A stretch of DNA of 59,728 bases from Candidatus Levilactobacillus faecigallinarum (GCA_019113985.1 DXGJ01000016.1:1-59728), one strand, 5' to 3'; shown: positions 42,353 to 50,916, counted from the first letter of the stretch. A program made the numbers and translations. Notes: generated by a model not told the origin, from the letters alone.

Positions 42353-43108
42353 CTATTCGCTAAACGTGCCCAATTCGGTCAAAATCTGTTGGTAAAAGTC
42401 CTTTCGGTCCAACTCGCCGCGTTTCAACTCGGACCCAATCTGCCCGTCCTTGATGAACAGGATGCGTTGGCAGAAGCTGGCGGAGAATGGATCGTGGGTC
42501 ACCAGCAACACGGACATATGTTGTTCGCGGTTGATGGTGGTCAGCAGGTCTAATAGCTCGCGGGCGCTGGTTGAATCCAGGGCACCGGTGGGTTCGTCAC
42601 CCATCAGGATTGACGGCTTGTGGACGATGGCCCGGGCAGCGGCGACCCGTTGCTTTTGACCCCCGGATAATTCGTTGGGGTACTTCTTTAAGAGGTCGCT
42701 GATGGACAGGGTCTCGGCCACGGTGTGGATGGCCTGGTCCATGATTTTGGAAGAGGTCCCCTTCAAGGCCAGTGGCAGGCCGATGTTTTCTTCGGCAGTT
42801 AGGCTTTCTAGCAAGTTAAAATCCTGGAAGATGAACCCGACTTCTTGGGCCCGGAAGTCGGCCAGTTGGTTGCCGCGCATCTTGGTCACGTCATGACCGT
42901 TAACGATGACGTCGCCGTTAGTCGGTGTGTCCAGCGTGGACAACATGTTCAACAGCGTGGTCTTCCCCGACCCCGACGCCCCCATGATGCCGACGAATTC
43001 ACCCGCGGCGACCGAGAAGTTCAGGCCCTTCAGCGCCGTGTACTGGCGTTCGTTAGCCTTCCCGTACGTTTTTTCCAAGTTGTGGACATCAACAACTGCA
43101 TTACTCAT
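42353..43108 (-). CDS. ABC transporter ATP-binding protein (BceA/MacB-like)
   Basis: 251 aa. Walker A GASGSGKTT (about 43-51), Q-loop FIFQDFNLL, signature LSGGQKQRVAAARA (about 144-157), Walker B ILMGDEPTGALDS and switch His in VTHD. Typical partner of an FtsX-type permease (downstream). First gene of the operon; start ATG follows GGGGGAA. Confidence 0.9.
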   Translation of the reverse strand: MSNAVVDVHNLEKTYGKANERQYTALKGLNFSVAAGEFVGIMGASGSGKTTLLNMLSTLDTPTNGDVIVNGHDVTKMRGNQLADFRAQEVGFIFQDFNLLESLTAEENIGLPLALKGTSSKIMDQAIHTVAETLSISDLLKKYPNELSGGQKQRVAAARAIVHKPSILMGDEPTGALDSTSARELLDLLTTINREQHMSVLLVTHDPFSASFCQRILFIKDGQIGSELKRGELDRKDFYQQILTELGTFSE

Positions 43109-43138
43109 GGTTAAATTCCCCCGTTTGTTAGTTCATTG

Positions 43139-43186
43139 GTTAGTTACTTGTGTAATTAACTATAACGGTTCTTGGGGAAAAGTCAA
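43139..43186 (-). promoter_or_regulatory. promoter with GntR operator, ABC/GntR operon
   Basis: Minus-strand TTGACT (43181-43186), 16-bp spacer, TATAGT (43159-43164). Immediately downstream lies the near-perfect inverted repeat GTTAATTAC-ACAA-GTAACTAAC (43139-43160), fitting a GntR dimer. Confidence 0.82.
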
Positions 43187-43229
43187 CCTTAAATTCAAAA
43201 TCTGTTTTTAGACGAGGCTGGCAGCTGTG

Positions 43230-43395
43230 GCCGTTGTTGCCAGCTCCGTTCCGCCGGCACCGTGGCTCCGTAGTGGGCACGACTAGGAAGCCTCGAAGAT
43301 CACGAGTCTCCCTAGCTCGACCTTGGTCTAAGCTGAGTAACCCCCTCAGCTAAGACCAACGACACCACGGTGCCACAAACCGGCTCCACTGCGCT
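43230..43395 (-). repeat. structured three-way-junction repeat, copy C
   Basis: Minus-strand copy. Linkers are TCG, GGTCGAG (one change) and TCGTGCC. P2 arms TTGGTCTTAGCTGAG / CTCAGCTTAGACCAA; P3 arms CTAGGGAGACTCG / CGAGGCTTCCTAG. Closing stem carries GGAGCC in place of GGTGCC on one side. It lies upstream of the ABC operon promoter in the same sense as those genes. Confidence 0.8.
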
Positions 43396-43985
43396 AACTC
43401 TTGAGAAGCTGGCAACTAAGCGAATAAGCTAAACTGCTTCATTCAGTTACAGAATCTGTTATTGGTCATCATGGTTACCTATTCAAAGAATCTGAATTGG
43501 GGGCATTCATCCTCGCTCAAGCAGAATTCACCGCATCTCCCGCAAATCAAAAAGGTTAGTTAAATACTCATACGAATCGGAAAACATACTATACCAATTT
43601 TTACTCATGTTAGGCTCAATCAATGCAGTTATATCGTGGCATTCAAGCCCTTAGCGCCAACCGATGATGCCAACGAATTACTTGTGACATCCACCGAAAC
43701 TGCCTACCATAGTTGGTGGAATTTCTACCATAACAAAAACAATACCGGTACTACTTTTACCAAAAACTAATGCAATCACGTAGCCAGAATAATGCGTTTA
43801 GGAACGCCAGTATGGCTGTCTACGCACAACGGTATTGTGGTATCAATGTCGTGAAATCATTAGCAACGGCCAATATTGACGCAAGCATTACCGCCGTTTA
43901 TTGCCAGCATCGTGGTTGCCACTAATAACAAACAATGCCAACACCACAACACCCACACAGTATCGCCGCCAGAACCACCAACATA
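43396..43985. other. gene-free AT-rich stretch between repeat copies C and D
   Basis: No gene with an RBS. A frame open at about 43755-43922 (plus) has no start codon with RBS and resembles nothing known. The DNA is less GC-rich than its surroundings, suggesting decayed sequence. Confidence 0.5.
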
Positions 43986-44150
43986 GCGTAACGGAGCCGG
44001 TTTGTGGCACCGTGGTGTCGTTGGTGTTAGCCGGTGTTCCTCAGCCGGGTTACACCAAGGCCGAGCTCTGGAGACCCGCGACTTTGCGGGGCTTCAGAGT
44101 CGTGCCCACTACGGTGCCACGGTGCCGGCGCAGTGAAGCGAGCAACAACG
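43986..44150 (+). repeat. structured three-way-junction repeat, copy D
   Basis: All linkers intact. P2 TTGGTGTTAGCCGG / CCGGGTTACACCAA; P3 CTCTGGAGACCCGC / GCGGGGCTTCAGAG. Preceded by a CGCCGCCAGAACCACCA segment also found before copy E. Confidence 0.85.
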
Positions 44151-44243
44151 ACTAACATCACCAGTTTCATCGTAGCCTGTAACAACAATCGTTGCCAATC
44201 ACACCACACCCAACGCCACATCGCCGCCAGAATCACCACCATC

Positions 44244-44410
44244 AGCGCAACGGAGCCGGTTTGTGGCACCGTGGTGTCGTTGGTGTTAGCCGGTGTTTCT
44301 TAGCCGGGTTACACCAAGGCCGAGCTCCGGAGACCCGTGGGCTTTACGGGGCTTCGGAGTCGTGCCCACTACGGTGCCGCGGTACCGGCGCGGTGAAGCG
44401 GGCAACAACG
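44244..44410 (+). repeat. structured three-way-junction repeat, copy E
   Basis: All linkers intact. P3 CTCCGGAGACCCGT / ACGGGGCTTCGGAG. Arranged as a tandem duplicate of copy D with a unit of about 258 bp, including the CGCCGCCAGAATCACCA flank. Upstream of the aldo/keto reductase gene and in the same sense. Confidence 0.85.
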
Positions 44411-44512
44411 CCCTCAGCAGCTAGTTTCATGAATCATATTATTAGTAGCACCACACAGTAAGCGGTAAACTTATCATGTATGAACCGAATTTAGGAAAGA
44501 AGGAATTTTGGG

Positions 44513-45466
44513 ATGAAACAACTCAACTTAGGTGGCACCAACTGGCAAGCATCCGCCGTCGCATTGGGTATTATGCGAATGGCCGGACTGTCCGTGGACG
44601 ACGCCGCAAAGTCACTGGAGGCCGCTCACGAGGCGGGCATCACCTACATTGATTCCGCCGACATTTACGGGGATGGGGAATCCGAGCGCAAGTTCAAGGA
44701 TGCCCTGGCCGCTTCCAGCCTGTCACGCGACGACTTTTACATCCAATCCAAGGGTGGCATCGTCCTCGACCCCGCCCGGAGTCACGATGGTCTGGTCTTC
44801 GGCAAGCGCTACGACTTCTCCAAGCAACACTTGGTTGATGCCGTTGATGGCATCCTGTCTCGGATGGGCATTGACTACCTCGACGCCTTCCTGCTTCACC
44901 GGCCGGATCCCCTGATGGAGCCCGAAGAAGTCGCCGACGCCTTCAACACCCTGCAACGCGCGGGTAAAGTCCGTCATTTCGGGGTTTCCAACTTCAACGT
45001 TCAACAGTACCTCCTGATTCAAGATGCCGTTGACCAGAAGTTGATGTTTAACCAACTCCAGTTCAGCGCCGCCCACACCGGCATGATTGACGCCGGCATG
45101 CACGTCAACATGGACGACAAGTGGTCCATCGATCACGATAGTGGCATCTTAGAATTCTCCCGGCGCAACCACGTCACGATTCAAGCCTGGTCACCCTTCC
45201 AGTACGGTCTCTTCGCCGGTATGTTCATCAACGACCCGAAGTACCAGGACCTAAACGACCAACTCCAAAAGTTAGCCGACAAGTACGGGGTCTCCAAGAA
45301 CGGTATTGCCATCGCCTGGATTCTCCGTCACCCAGCCAACATCCAGGTCCTGCTGGGTACCATGAACCCTAAGCACATCGCGGATAGTGCCGCGGGCGCC
45401 GACGTTCAGTTGACCAAGCAGGAATGGTACGACATCTACCTGTCTGCCGGTAACATCCTGCCTTAA
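44513..45466 (+). CDS. aldo/keto reductase (YdhF-like)
   Basis: 317 aa, NADPH-dependent reductase with the AKR barrel. Catalytic tetrad visible as D in DSADIYG (about 48), Y in the same motif, K in QSKGG (about 80) and H in LLHRPD (about 123). Sequence GVSNFNVQQY and cofactor-binding LLGTMNPKH near the end agree with the YdhF branch. ATG at 44513 follows AGGAAAGAAGGAA. Substrate not determinable. Confidence 0.9.
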   Translation: MKQLNLGGTNWQASAVALGIMRMAGLSVDDAAKSLEAAHEAGITYIDSADIYGDGESERKFKDALAASSLSRDDFYIQSKGGIVLDPARSHDGLVFGKRYDFSKQHLVDAVDGILSRMGIDYLDAFLLHRPDPLMEPEEVADAFNTLQRAGKVRHFGVSNFNVQQYLLIQDAVDQKLMFNQLQFSAAHTGMIDAGMHVNMDDKWSIDHDSGILEFSRRNHVTIQAWSPFQYGLFAGMFINDPKYQDLNDQLQKLADKYGVSKNGIAIAWILRHPANIQVLLGTMNPKHIADSAAGADVQLTKQEWYDIYLSAGNILP

Positions 45467-45483
45467 GCTTACCCATAAACGAC

Positions 45484-45526
45484 AAACAGACACGCAACGG
45501 TTTATCCCGTACGTGTCTGTTTTTTT
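45484..45526 (+). terminator. terminator of the aldo/keto reductase gene
   Basis: AAACAGACACG / CGTGTCTGTTT stem, then T run. Confidence 0.85.
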
Positions 45527-45529
45527 GCG

Positions 45530-46543
45530 CTAATCATCCGTAGATTTCACGTGCAACGTAACGGTCGCCCCGCGCAACACCTGACTCACATCCTGGCCGC
45601 CGAACCCCGCACCAACCCTAGTCCCGACGGTGTAGCCCACCGGCAGGCCCGCGTAGGCGCTTAAAGCCCCCAGGTCCATCCCCGGCAGGCCACGGCCCTT
45701 ATTGTTCGCCACGTAAGGCACCACCAGGGTCTTGAGTGGTTGGGCCGCGTCCGCCGCCATCACCTTGACCGTGATGCCCTTGGCCGGCTTCACGGCTGAC
45801 AGGCGACGCAACGCACTGGCCTGAACGTAGCCGTCATAAGCCTCGTCGGCCCCGGTCAGACTCACAATGTGCAGCCACCGGGTGCCCTCACGGGTCAGGG
45901 TCACCGCACTGGTCACGATGTAGGTCGCGTGGGCCTGGGCAATGACCGGCGTGTTGGCCGTACTTTTGACCCCCAGTGACCGGACCCAGGTCGGCCCAGC
46001 GAACGGTGACCGGCCGCCCGGCGCGTAATCCGTCGGCGTCTTGAAGCGGTAGAATCCGGTGGCCTCTTCCGACGTTAACTTCGCTGGTTTACTCAGGAAA
46101 AAGGCCGTTACACCACCCGCGGGCTGGCCGTCCTCACGGTAAATCAGGCCCCGACTGCTATCGGTAATCTTCCCCGCATAGATCCACCCACTGATGGTGT
46201 GATCCTGGGTGCGGACCCGATAATAGACGGTGCCGTGATTCATGCGGGTCTCCTGGCAAAACATGAACGTTTGCTGGCTCTTAGTGCTGGCGTTAAGCTT
46301 TAACAACTGACGCTTATGCCGCACCACCTTGGCACCCGGTAAATCCCCCGGTTTGTTATACAACGCATAGGTCCCCGTAAAGTTCACGAACAAGCCCTCG
46401 CCGTTGGGATGATTTGGACCCCGCTGGACGATTTTCGTGCCCGCACTCGCCTGGGCCGGTTGCCCGAGATCAGCAACTCCCCAGCTCCCCAAGACCAGGG
46501 CCGCACCCAGCAGTAGACCATCTTTCCAGTGTGTTAACAACAT
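45530..46543 (-). CDS. secreted protein with SH3-like/GW-like repeats, function unknown
   Basis: 337 aa. Signal peptide about 1-33 ending in AQASA. Two segments resemble SH3b/GW repeats: TISGWIYAGKI (about 115) and EAYDGYVQASALRR (about 243), with adjacent YYRVRTQ and RWLHIVSL. It lacks an LPXTG or membrane anchor, so it would be loosely wall-bound or secreted. GGGAGGG precedes the ATG at 46543. Confidence 0.65.
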   Translation of the reverse strand: MLLTHWKDGLLLGAALVLGSWGVADLGQPAQASAGTKIVQRGPNHPNGEGLFVNFTGTYALYNKPGDLPGAKVVRHKRQLLKLNASTKSQQTFMFCQETRMNHGTVYYRVRTQDHTISGWIYAGKITDSSRGLIYREDGQPAGGVTAFFLSKPAKLTSEEATGFYRFKTPTDYAPGGRSPFAGPTWVRSLGVKSTANTPVIAQAHATYIVTSAVTLTREGTRWLHIVSLTGADEAYDGYVQASALRRLSAVKPAKGITVKVMAADAAQPLKTLVVPYVANNKGRGLPGMDLGALSAYAGLPVGYTVGTRVGAGFGGQDVSQVLRGATVTLHVKSTDD

Positions 46544-46690
46544 ACTATCCCTCCCATTCTCCGACCATTGTAGGGCCTACCAAGACCGCCACTCCCATCC
46601 CCATCTTCGTTGACTTGCTCACCTAATTTTTGGGGTTATTTGCGTTCCACACACACGGTCACGACCCGCTAAAACTTTTTCAAAAACCCC

Positions 46691-46718
46691 TTGCCCTTTT
46701 GCCGGTTGGTGGTATTAT
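46691..46718 (+). promoter_or_regulatory. promoter of the 92-aa membrane protein gene
   Basis: TTGCCC (46691-46696), 16-bp spacer, TATTAT (46713-46718). A perfect hairpin GCGAGT-GATT-ACTCGC (46735-46750) follows in the 5' leader, 25 bp before the start. Confidence 0.55.
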
Positions 46719-46775
46719 AAAGGTGTTCGAAAAGGCGAGTGATTACTCGCTCGACAAAGAAAGGGGATTTTCAAA

Positions 46776-47054
46776 ATGTTCACGACGACTTTTTGGATTT
46801 TAGCCATTTGGTTAATCGTCAACGGTGTTTGGACCTGCTTCGCCACGCACAACCAGAACCTAATGAAGTGGTTCGGTTGGATCAACGTGATTGCCATCAT
46901 TTGGGGCTTCTGGGCCTTTTACGGCGCCACCAGTGTTGCGGCCCTGTCCGGCTGGTTCGCGACGGTCAACTGGGTCAACGTGGTCTTGGCGATTATCCAG
47001 TTCTACCTGGGTTACAAGGGACTGCAATCCCACAACGCCGCCCAGCAGCATTAG
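46776..47054 (+). CDS. small membrane protein, three segments, unknown function
   Basis: 92 aa, three hydrophobic segments (about 5-20, 33-50 and 63-80) with a Trp-rich first half (WILAIWLIVNGVW). I do not recognise a family. Clear RBS AAAGGGG. Single gene with its own terminator. Confidence 0.72.
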   Translation: MFTTTFWILAIWLIVNGVWTCFATHNQNLMKWFGWINVIAIIWGFWAFYGATSVAALSGWFATVNWVNVVLAIIQFYLGYKGLQSHNAAQQH

Positions 47055-47102
47055 TTTTAGCCCCCTATGCATCGCCCTCAACCTCACCTTAATAACACAC
47101 CT

Positions 47103-47136
47103 AAAACGGGTAACGTCAAATTGGCGTTACCCGTTT
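47103..47136. terminator. terminator after the 92-aa membrane protein gene
   Basis: AAAACGGGTAACG / CGTTACCCGTTTT perfect stem. Confidence 0.88.
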
Positions 47137-47189
47137 TAGTCGATTTCGCTTAGAATAGACCTAAGCACGTTTGATAAAGGAGTTTTCCC

Positions 47190-47840
47190 ATGCCAAATAA
47201 AAAAGTCCTCGATGAATTTCCCGCGGCGGTCAACGCCACCAAGGAACTGACCGAAAAACAAAAAGCCGTTCTGATTACCAGCATCCAACTGTTTGCTAAA
47301 CAGGGCTACGCCAACACCAGCACTCACCAGATTGCCGTGGCCGCCCATCAATCCGAGGGCACCATGTTCAAACATTTCAAATCCAAAGCCAACATCCTCA
47401 AAATCGCGCTGGAACCCATCATTCAACGGGTCATCCCCGACGTTCTGGCGGAACTCCAGCAGGAGACCCTCAAGCAACCCATGGACAACCTGCATGACTT
47501 CCTCGCCTTCTTCGTCCGCAACCGGATGGCCTTCGCCGATGAGAACCAGGACGCCATCAAGGTCTTCTTGAGCGAATTGCTCTACAACCAGGACTTGCGG
47601 GCGGAATTCCTGACGACCGCACCGGAGAACTTCGTGAACACCTTCCGAACCGTGATTGCCGATTTTCAGCAGCGCGGCCTCATGGTTGATTGGCCCTTCC
47701 CCATCATCTTCCGCCACATCATCTCGGTCCTTACAGGTTACGTGGTCGACCGCTACATTCTGTTCCCCAACCGTGACTGGGACGATGACCAGCAGGCGAC
47801 CTACCTGATTGCGGAACTCGAAAAAGTCCTCAGTGCCTAA
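47190..47840 (+). CDS. TetR family transcriptional regulator
   Basis: 216 aa. Helix-turn-helix TSIQLFAKQGYANTSTHQIAVAAHQSEGTMFKHFKSKANIL (about 30-70), then helical ligand domain. Ahead of an HxlR regulator gene on the same strand (44 bp), perhaps co-transcribed. AAAGGAG precedes the ATG. Confidence 0.87.
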   Translation: MPNKKVLDEFPAAVNATKELTEKQKAVLITSIQLFAKQGYANTSTHQIAVAAHQSEGTMFKHFKSKANILKIALEPIIQRVIPDVLAELQQETLKQPMDNLHDFLAFFVRNRMAFADENQDAIKVFLSELLYNQDLRAEFLTTAPENFVNTFRTVIADFQQRGLMVDWPFPIIFRHIISVLTGYVVDRYILFPNRDWDDDQQATYLIAELEKVLSA

Positions 47841-47884
47841 CCACGTGCTATACTTGAAATAAATTCGTTTAAGGAGGTCCCACG

Positions 47885-48259
47885 ATGCCCGAAAAAACTT
47901 ATCATATCGGCGTAGAAGCCACGATGGACGTCATCGGCGGCAAATGGAAGACCGTGATTCTCTGCCATCTCCGTCACCAGACCATGCGGACCGGCGAACT
48001 GGCCCGCGCCATTCCCCAAATCTCGCAGAAGATGTTAACGCAACAGCTCCGTGAACTCGAGGGCGACAACATCATCGTCCGTCACGTCTACAAGGAAGTT
48101 CCCCCGCGGGTCGAGTACAGCCTATCGACCTATGGCGAATCACTGGTCCAGATTCTCCACGAACTCTGCGTCTGGGGTGAAGAGAACGTCGACCGGCGGC
48201 GGTCCGAGGGTGAAAACGTCCATATCTTGTCCCGCGACGACGTGCCCACTAACGCCTAA
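47885..48259 (+). CDS. HxlR family transcriptional regulator
   Basis: 124 aa winged helix with the HxlR hallmark IGGKWKTVILCHL (about 17-29) and LRELEGDNIIVRHVYKEVPPRVEYSLSTYG. Cysteines at about positions 27 and 93 could sense oxidants or electrophiles, as in YodB-type members. AAGGAGG lies 7 nt before the ATG. It precedes the DyP peroxidase gene, separated by a PerR-like box. Confidence 0.87.
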   Translation: MPEKTYHIGVEATMDVIGGKWKTVILCHLRHQTMRTGELARAIPQISQKMLTQQLRELEGDNIIVRHVYKEVPPRVEYSLSTYGESLVQILHELCVWGEENVDRRRSEGENVHILSRDDVPTNA

Positions 48260-48284
48260 TTGATCAACTGATTAATCTTTTTAT

Positions 48285-48332
48285 TTAGAATGATTCTAAT
48301 TAATTGACTATCCCCGTCGGTTTCGGTAGGCT
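48285..48332 (+). promoter_or_regulatory. DyP promoter with PerR/Fur-like palindrome
   Basis: TTAGAATGATTCTAA (48285-48299) is a perfect 7-1-7 palindrome, matching the PerR consensus TTATAATnATTATAA except for one symmetric pair. It directly precedes TTGACT (48304-48309), 17-bp spacer and TAGGCT (48327-48332). Confidence 0.75.
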
Positions 48333-48366
48333 GAAAGTAGCTTAATCAAACTGGAGGGGATTTTTC

Positions 48367-49323
48367 ATGTCAATCAATCCAAGTCGCGCCCAGGACGTCT
48401 GGAAAGATGCTGGGGAACACGTTCAATTCACCGTTTTAGGGTTAAAACGCGAGGACCCCGAGCACGACCGCGAAGTCTTTCAAGAATTCGCCGACCGCTC
48501 CCAGGCCATCGTGCGTTCACTGAAGATCCGTGACGCCAAGCCGGCGACCGGGTCACAGCTAAAGGTCTCCATCGGGATCAGTAACGCCGCGTGGGACTAC
48601 CTCTTCCCGAACGCGCCTAAACCGGCCGAACTCGAGACCTACACCGACCTCAAGGGCGACACCTACAGCATGCCCGCGACCCCGGGGGACCTCTTCCTCC
48701 ACATCCGGGCTAGTGACGCTGCCGTGGTCTACGAGGCCCAGACCCAGTTCAACCGGGTCCTGGGGCCCATCACCACGGTCCTCGACGAGACCCAGGGCTT
48801 TCGGTACTTCGAAGGCCGGGCCATCATCGGCTTCATTGATGGCACCGAGGCCCCGGCCATCGAGGACGCTGCGGACTACGCACTGGTCGGCGACGAGGAT
48901 CCGACGTTCGAGAACGGTTCCTACGCCTTTGCCCAGAAGTGGCAACACGACATGCCAGTCTGGAACCACCTGAAGACTGAGGACCAGGAAAAGGCCGTGG
49001 GCCGCGAGAAGTTCAGCGACTACGAGCTTGAGGACGCCGACAAGTTCAAGAACGCCCATAACGTGGCTTCGAAATTTGTCGAGGACGGCGTGGAACAGAA
49101 GATTGTGCGGATGAACGTGCCTTACTCCGCCCCCGCTTCCGGCAACACCGGGACCTACTTCATTGGCTACGCCCGGCACTGGAAGGTCACCAAAGGCATG
49201 CTCGAGAACATGTTGGCCCAAAACGACTACCTGTTGACCTTCTCCAAGATTCTCACCGGTCAGCTCTTCTTCATCCCATCCCGTGACCTCTTAGCGGAGA
49301 TGGCCGAAGGCGACTTTCACTAA
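48367..49323 (+). CDS. DyP-type heme peroxidase
   Basis: 318 aa. The family motif GFIDGTEAP (about 157-165) supplies the distal Asp. The proximal heme His is in KNAHNVASK (about 225-232), with the Arg of KIVRMNVPYS beyond it. Oxidises dyes, phenols or other donors with H2O2, cytoplasmic (no signal). ATG at 48367 with GGAGGGG upstream. The PerR-like box argues for peroxide- or metal-responsive control. Confidence 0.92.
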   Translation: MSINPSRAQDVWKDAGEHVQFTVLGLKREDPEHDREVFQEFADRSQAIVRSLKIRDAKPATGSQLKVSIGISNAAWDYLFPNAPKPAELETYTDLKGDTYSMPATPGDLFLHIRASDAAVVYEAQTQFNRVLGPITTVLDETQGFRYFEGRAIIGFIDGTEAPAIEDAADYALVGDEDPTFENGSYAFAQKWQHDMPVWNHLKTEDQEKAVGREKFSDYELEDADKFKNAHNVASKFVEDGVEQKIVRMNVPYSAPASGNTGTYFIGYARHWKVTKGMLENMLAQNDYLLTFSKILTGQLFFIPSRDLLAEMAEGDFH

Positions 49324-49339
49324 ACTTACACGTCATAAA

Positions 49340-49375
49340 TAACGGCTCCGGGACGCTTGTCTCGGTGCCGTTTTT
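49340..49375 (+). terminator. terminator of the DyP gene
   Basis: AACGGC / GCCGTTTTT outer arms, CCGGGAC / GTCTCGG inner. Confidence 0.83.
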
Positions 49376-49429
49376 CTACGCCCATCTAAAAAACGGGCGA
49401 CGACCAGTTTGGCCGCCGTCCGCGTAATT

Positions 49430-49867
49430 TTAGAGTGATTCACGTTGTTTTTCCCGAGTCCAGATTTCGGTAATCAAGTCAGCTAAGCTAATTTGAGCCA
49501 TCTGATTTTCTGCCGCCCGTTGAACCTGCGAGTAGGCTCCCCGTAGCGTTTCCTGGATGTTACCACCCACGATGCATTGCGGGTTAGTCTTGTCATCAAT
49601 GTGTAACAGATTGCCGTCTTCTTCGACAGCGCGATAAATGTCGAGTAACGAAATCGTGGCCGGCTCCCGGGTCAATCGGGGCTGCGCCGTTCCCTGCTGG
49701 GTGGTCAACAAGTCGGCCCGCCGCAGCGCACTCATCAACCGTCGGACCAACGCCGGGTTCGACTCGACGCTGGCCGCAATAGCTGTACTGGATAGGTCAC
49801 TGTCGTGGTAGATGTCCACGTATGCTAAGATATGAACTGCATCGCTTAGGCGGTGTGAATAGCGCAT
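49430..49867 (-). CDS. Rrf2 family transcriptional regulator
   Basis: 145 aa. Winged helix with LSSTAIAASVESNPALVRRLMSALRRADLL (about 25-55). A single Cys in PQCIVGGN at about 98 in place of the three-Cys Fe-S cluster of IscR, so thiol or Fe-independent sensing is likely. It follows the NmrA-like reductase by 22 bp and is probably co-transcribed with it and controls it. GAGGTGG precedes the ATG. Confidence 0.85.
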   Translation of the reverse strand: MRYSHRLSDAVHILAYVDIYHDSDLSSTAIAASVESNPALVRRLMSALRRADLLTTQQGTAQPRLTREPATISLLDIYRAVEEDGNLLHIDDKTNPQCIVGGNIQETLRGAYSQVQRAAENQMAQISLADLITEIWTREKQRESL

Positions 49868-49888
49868 TAACGCCACCTCCGTTTCTGT

Positions 49889-50758
49889 CTACCCATTATC
49901 ACCCTGGGCCAGGGTCGCCGTCAAGAAGGCCGGCAGGGTCTGCGCTGGCCGCCCCATGATGGTGCGATAGTCGTTGGTGACCGTCGCCAATAGGCCCATG
50001 GCGCCACCCGCGTACATCGACGCCAACATATGACCCTCGTTGCCTTGATTATACAGCTCGGCAAACTTGTCGAGGGTCACGGGTCGATAACCAATCTGGG
50101 CGTCGGCGACCTGGCTCAAGACCTGCGCCAGCTCCGGCATGGTGTAGGAACGCTCCTGGGTCAGGGTGTAACTGGTCTGCTGCCACAAGGTCGGCGTCAC
50201 GGCCACCTTGGCAAACGCCGCGGCACTCTCGGCTAAACTAATGAAGCTTAATGCCGCGTCGCCCATGGGGTAGATGACGTTCTTCCGTTCAATCAGTTCG
50301 GGCAGGTACGGCACCAGCGGGTCGGCGTAGAGGGCGTTGCGCAGAATCGTATAAGATAGCCGACTCTCCGCCAGGCGCCGCGGCAAATACCCATAAAAAG
50401 CGGACAGCGCGAAGGGGTTATTGGCTTGGTCGGCGATGAAGCCCATCGCCAGGAAGTGTCCCACGTGTGCGGCTTCAGCAGCCTGAATCACGTTTTCCAG
50501 CTCACTGACCCGGCTAAAACTGTCGTGACTCTTGCTCGGGATGTAGATGACCACGTCGGCCCCCTGCAAGACTGCTTTTACGGACGCGACGTCGTGATAG
50601 TCCAACCCCAGGACCGTCATCCCCTGCTGGACAAAAGCCGCGGCCTTCGCGGGGGTGTGAACGCCCAATGTGATAGTCTCTGGTGCCGTTAACTGCGCTA
50701 ATTCGTGGACGACTTGCTGGCCTAAATGGCCGGTCGCACCGGTAATGACATATTTCAT
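49889..50758 (-). CDS. NmrA/QorB-like NAD(P)H-binding reductase
   Basis: 289 aa atypical short-chain dehydrogenase. Rossmann motif TGATGHLG at 7-14, then a domain like the QorB quinone reductase of E. coli (SKSHDSFSRVSELENVIQAA at about 80-100, ILRNALYAD at about 138). Lacks the YxxxK pair at the usual site. Upstream of the Rrf2 gene in one operon. Likely removes quinones or other electrophiles. Confidence 0.83.
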   Translation of the reverse strand: MKYVITGATGHLGQQVVHELAQLTAPETITLGVHTPAKAAAFVQQGMTVLGLDYHDVASVKAVLQGADVVIYIPSKSHDSFSRVSELENVIQAAEAAHVGHFLAMGFIADQANNPFALSAFYGYLPRRLAESRLSYTILRNALYADPLVPYLPELIERKNVIYPMGDAALSFISLAESAAAFAKVAVTPTLWQQTSYTLTQERSYTMPELAQVLSQVADAQIGYRPVTLDKFAELYNQGNEGHMLASMYAGGAMGLLATVTNDYRTIMGRPAQTLPAFLTATLAQGDNG

Positions 50759-50811
50759 AAATTAAAAACTCCCTTCGCGTGAGCGGCCTGTTACTTTTAT
50801 AATTACATTTA

Positions 50812-50851
50812 ATGTTATCTGCATTGTTACATGATTTCCGTTCAATGTCAA
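50812..50851 (-). promoter_or_regulatory. promoter and possible Rrf2 operator of the reductase operon
   Basis: Minus-strand TTGACA (50846-50851) with a TAACAA-type -10 at 50824-50829 (16-bp spacer). This overlaps the inverted-repeat-like ATGTTA-N9-TTACAT (50812-50832), a plausible Rrf2 site. Confidence 0.5.
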
Positions 50852-50910
50852 TCATTTCAAATAACTAACGATTTATCCGCAAATTAACCGCTTTCGTTTC
50901 TGAAAACAGG

Positions 50911-50916
50911 TATAAT
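50911..50916 (+). promoter_or_regulatory. -10 element of the SDR gene
   Basis: TATAAT on the plus strand, 31 bp before the start codon; I see no good -35 hexamer at standard spacing. Confidence 0.4.

Noticed and set aside
43755-43922. Open plus-strand frame ending in VYCQHRGCH
   Set aside because: No start codon with an RBS, no recognisable domain, and it lies in decayed-looking DNA.
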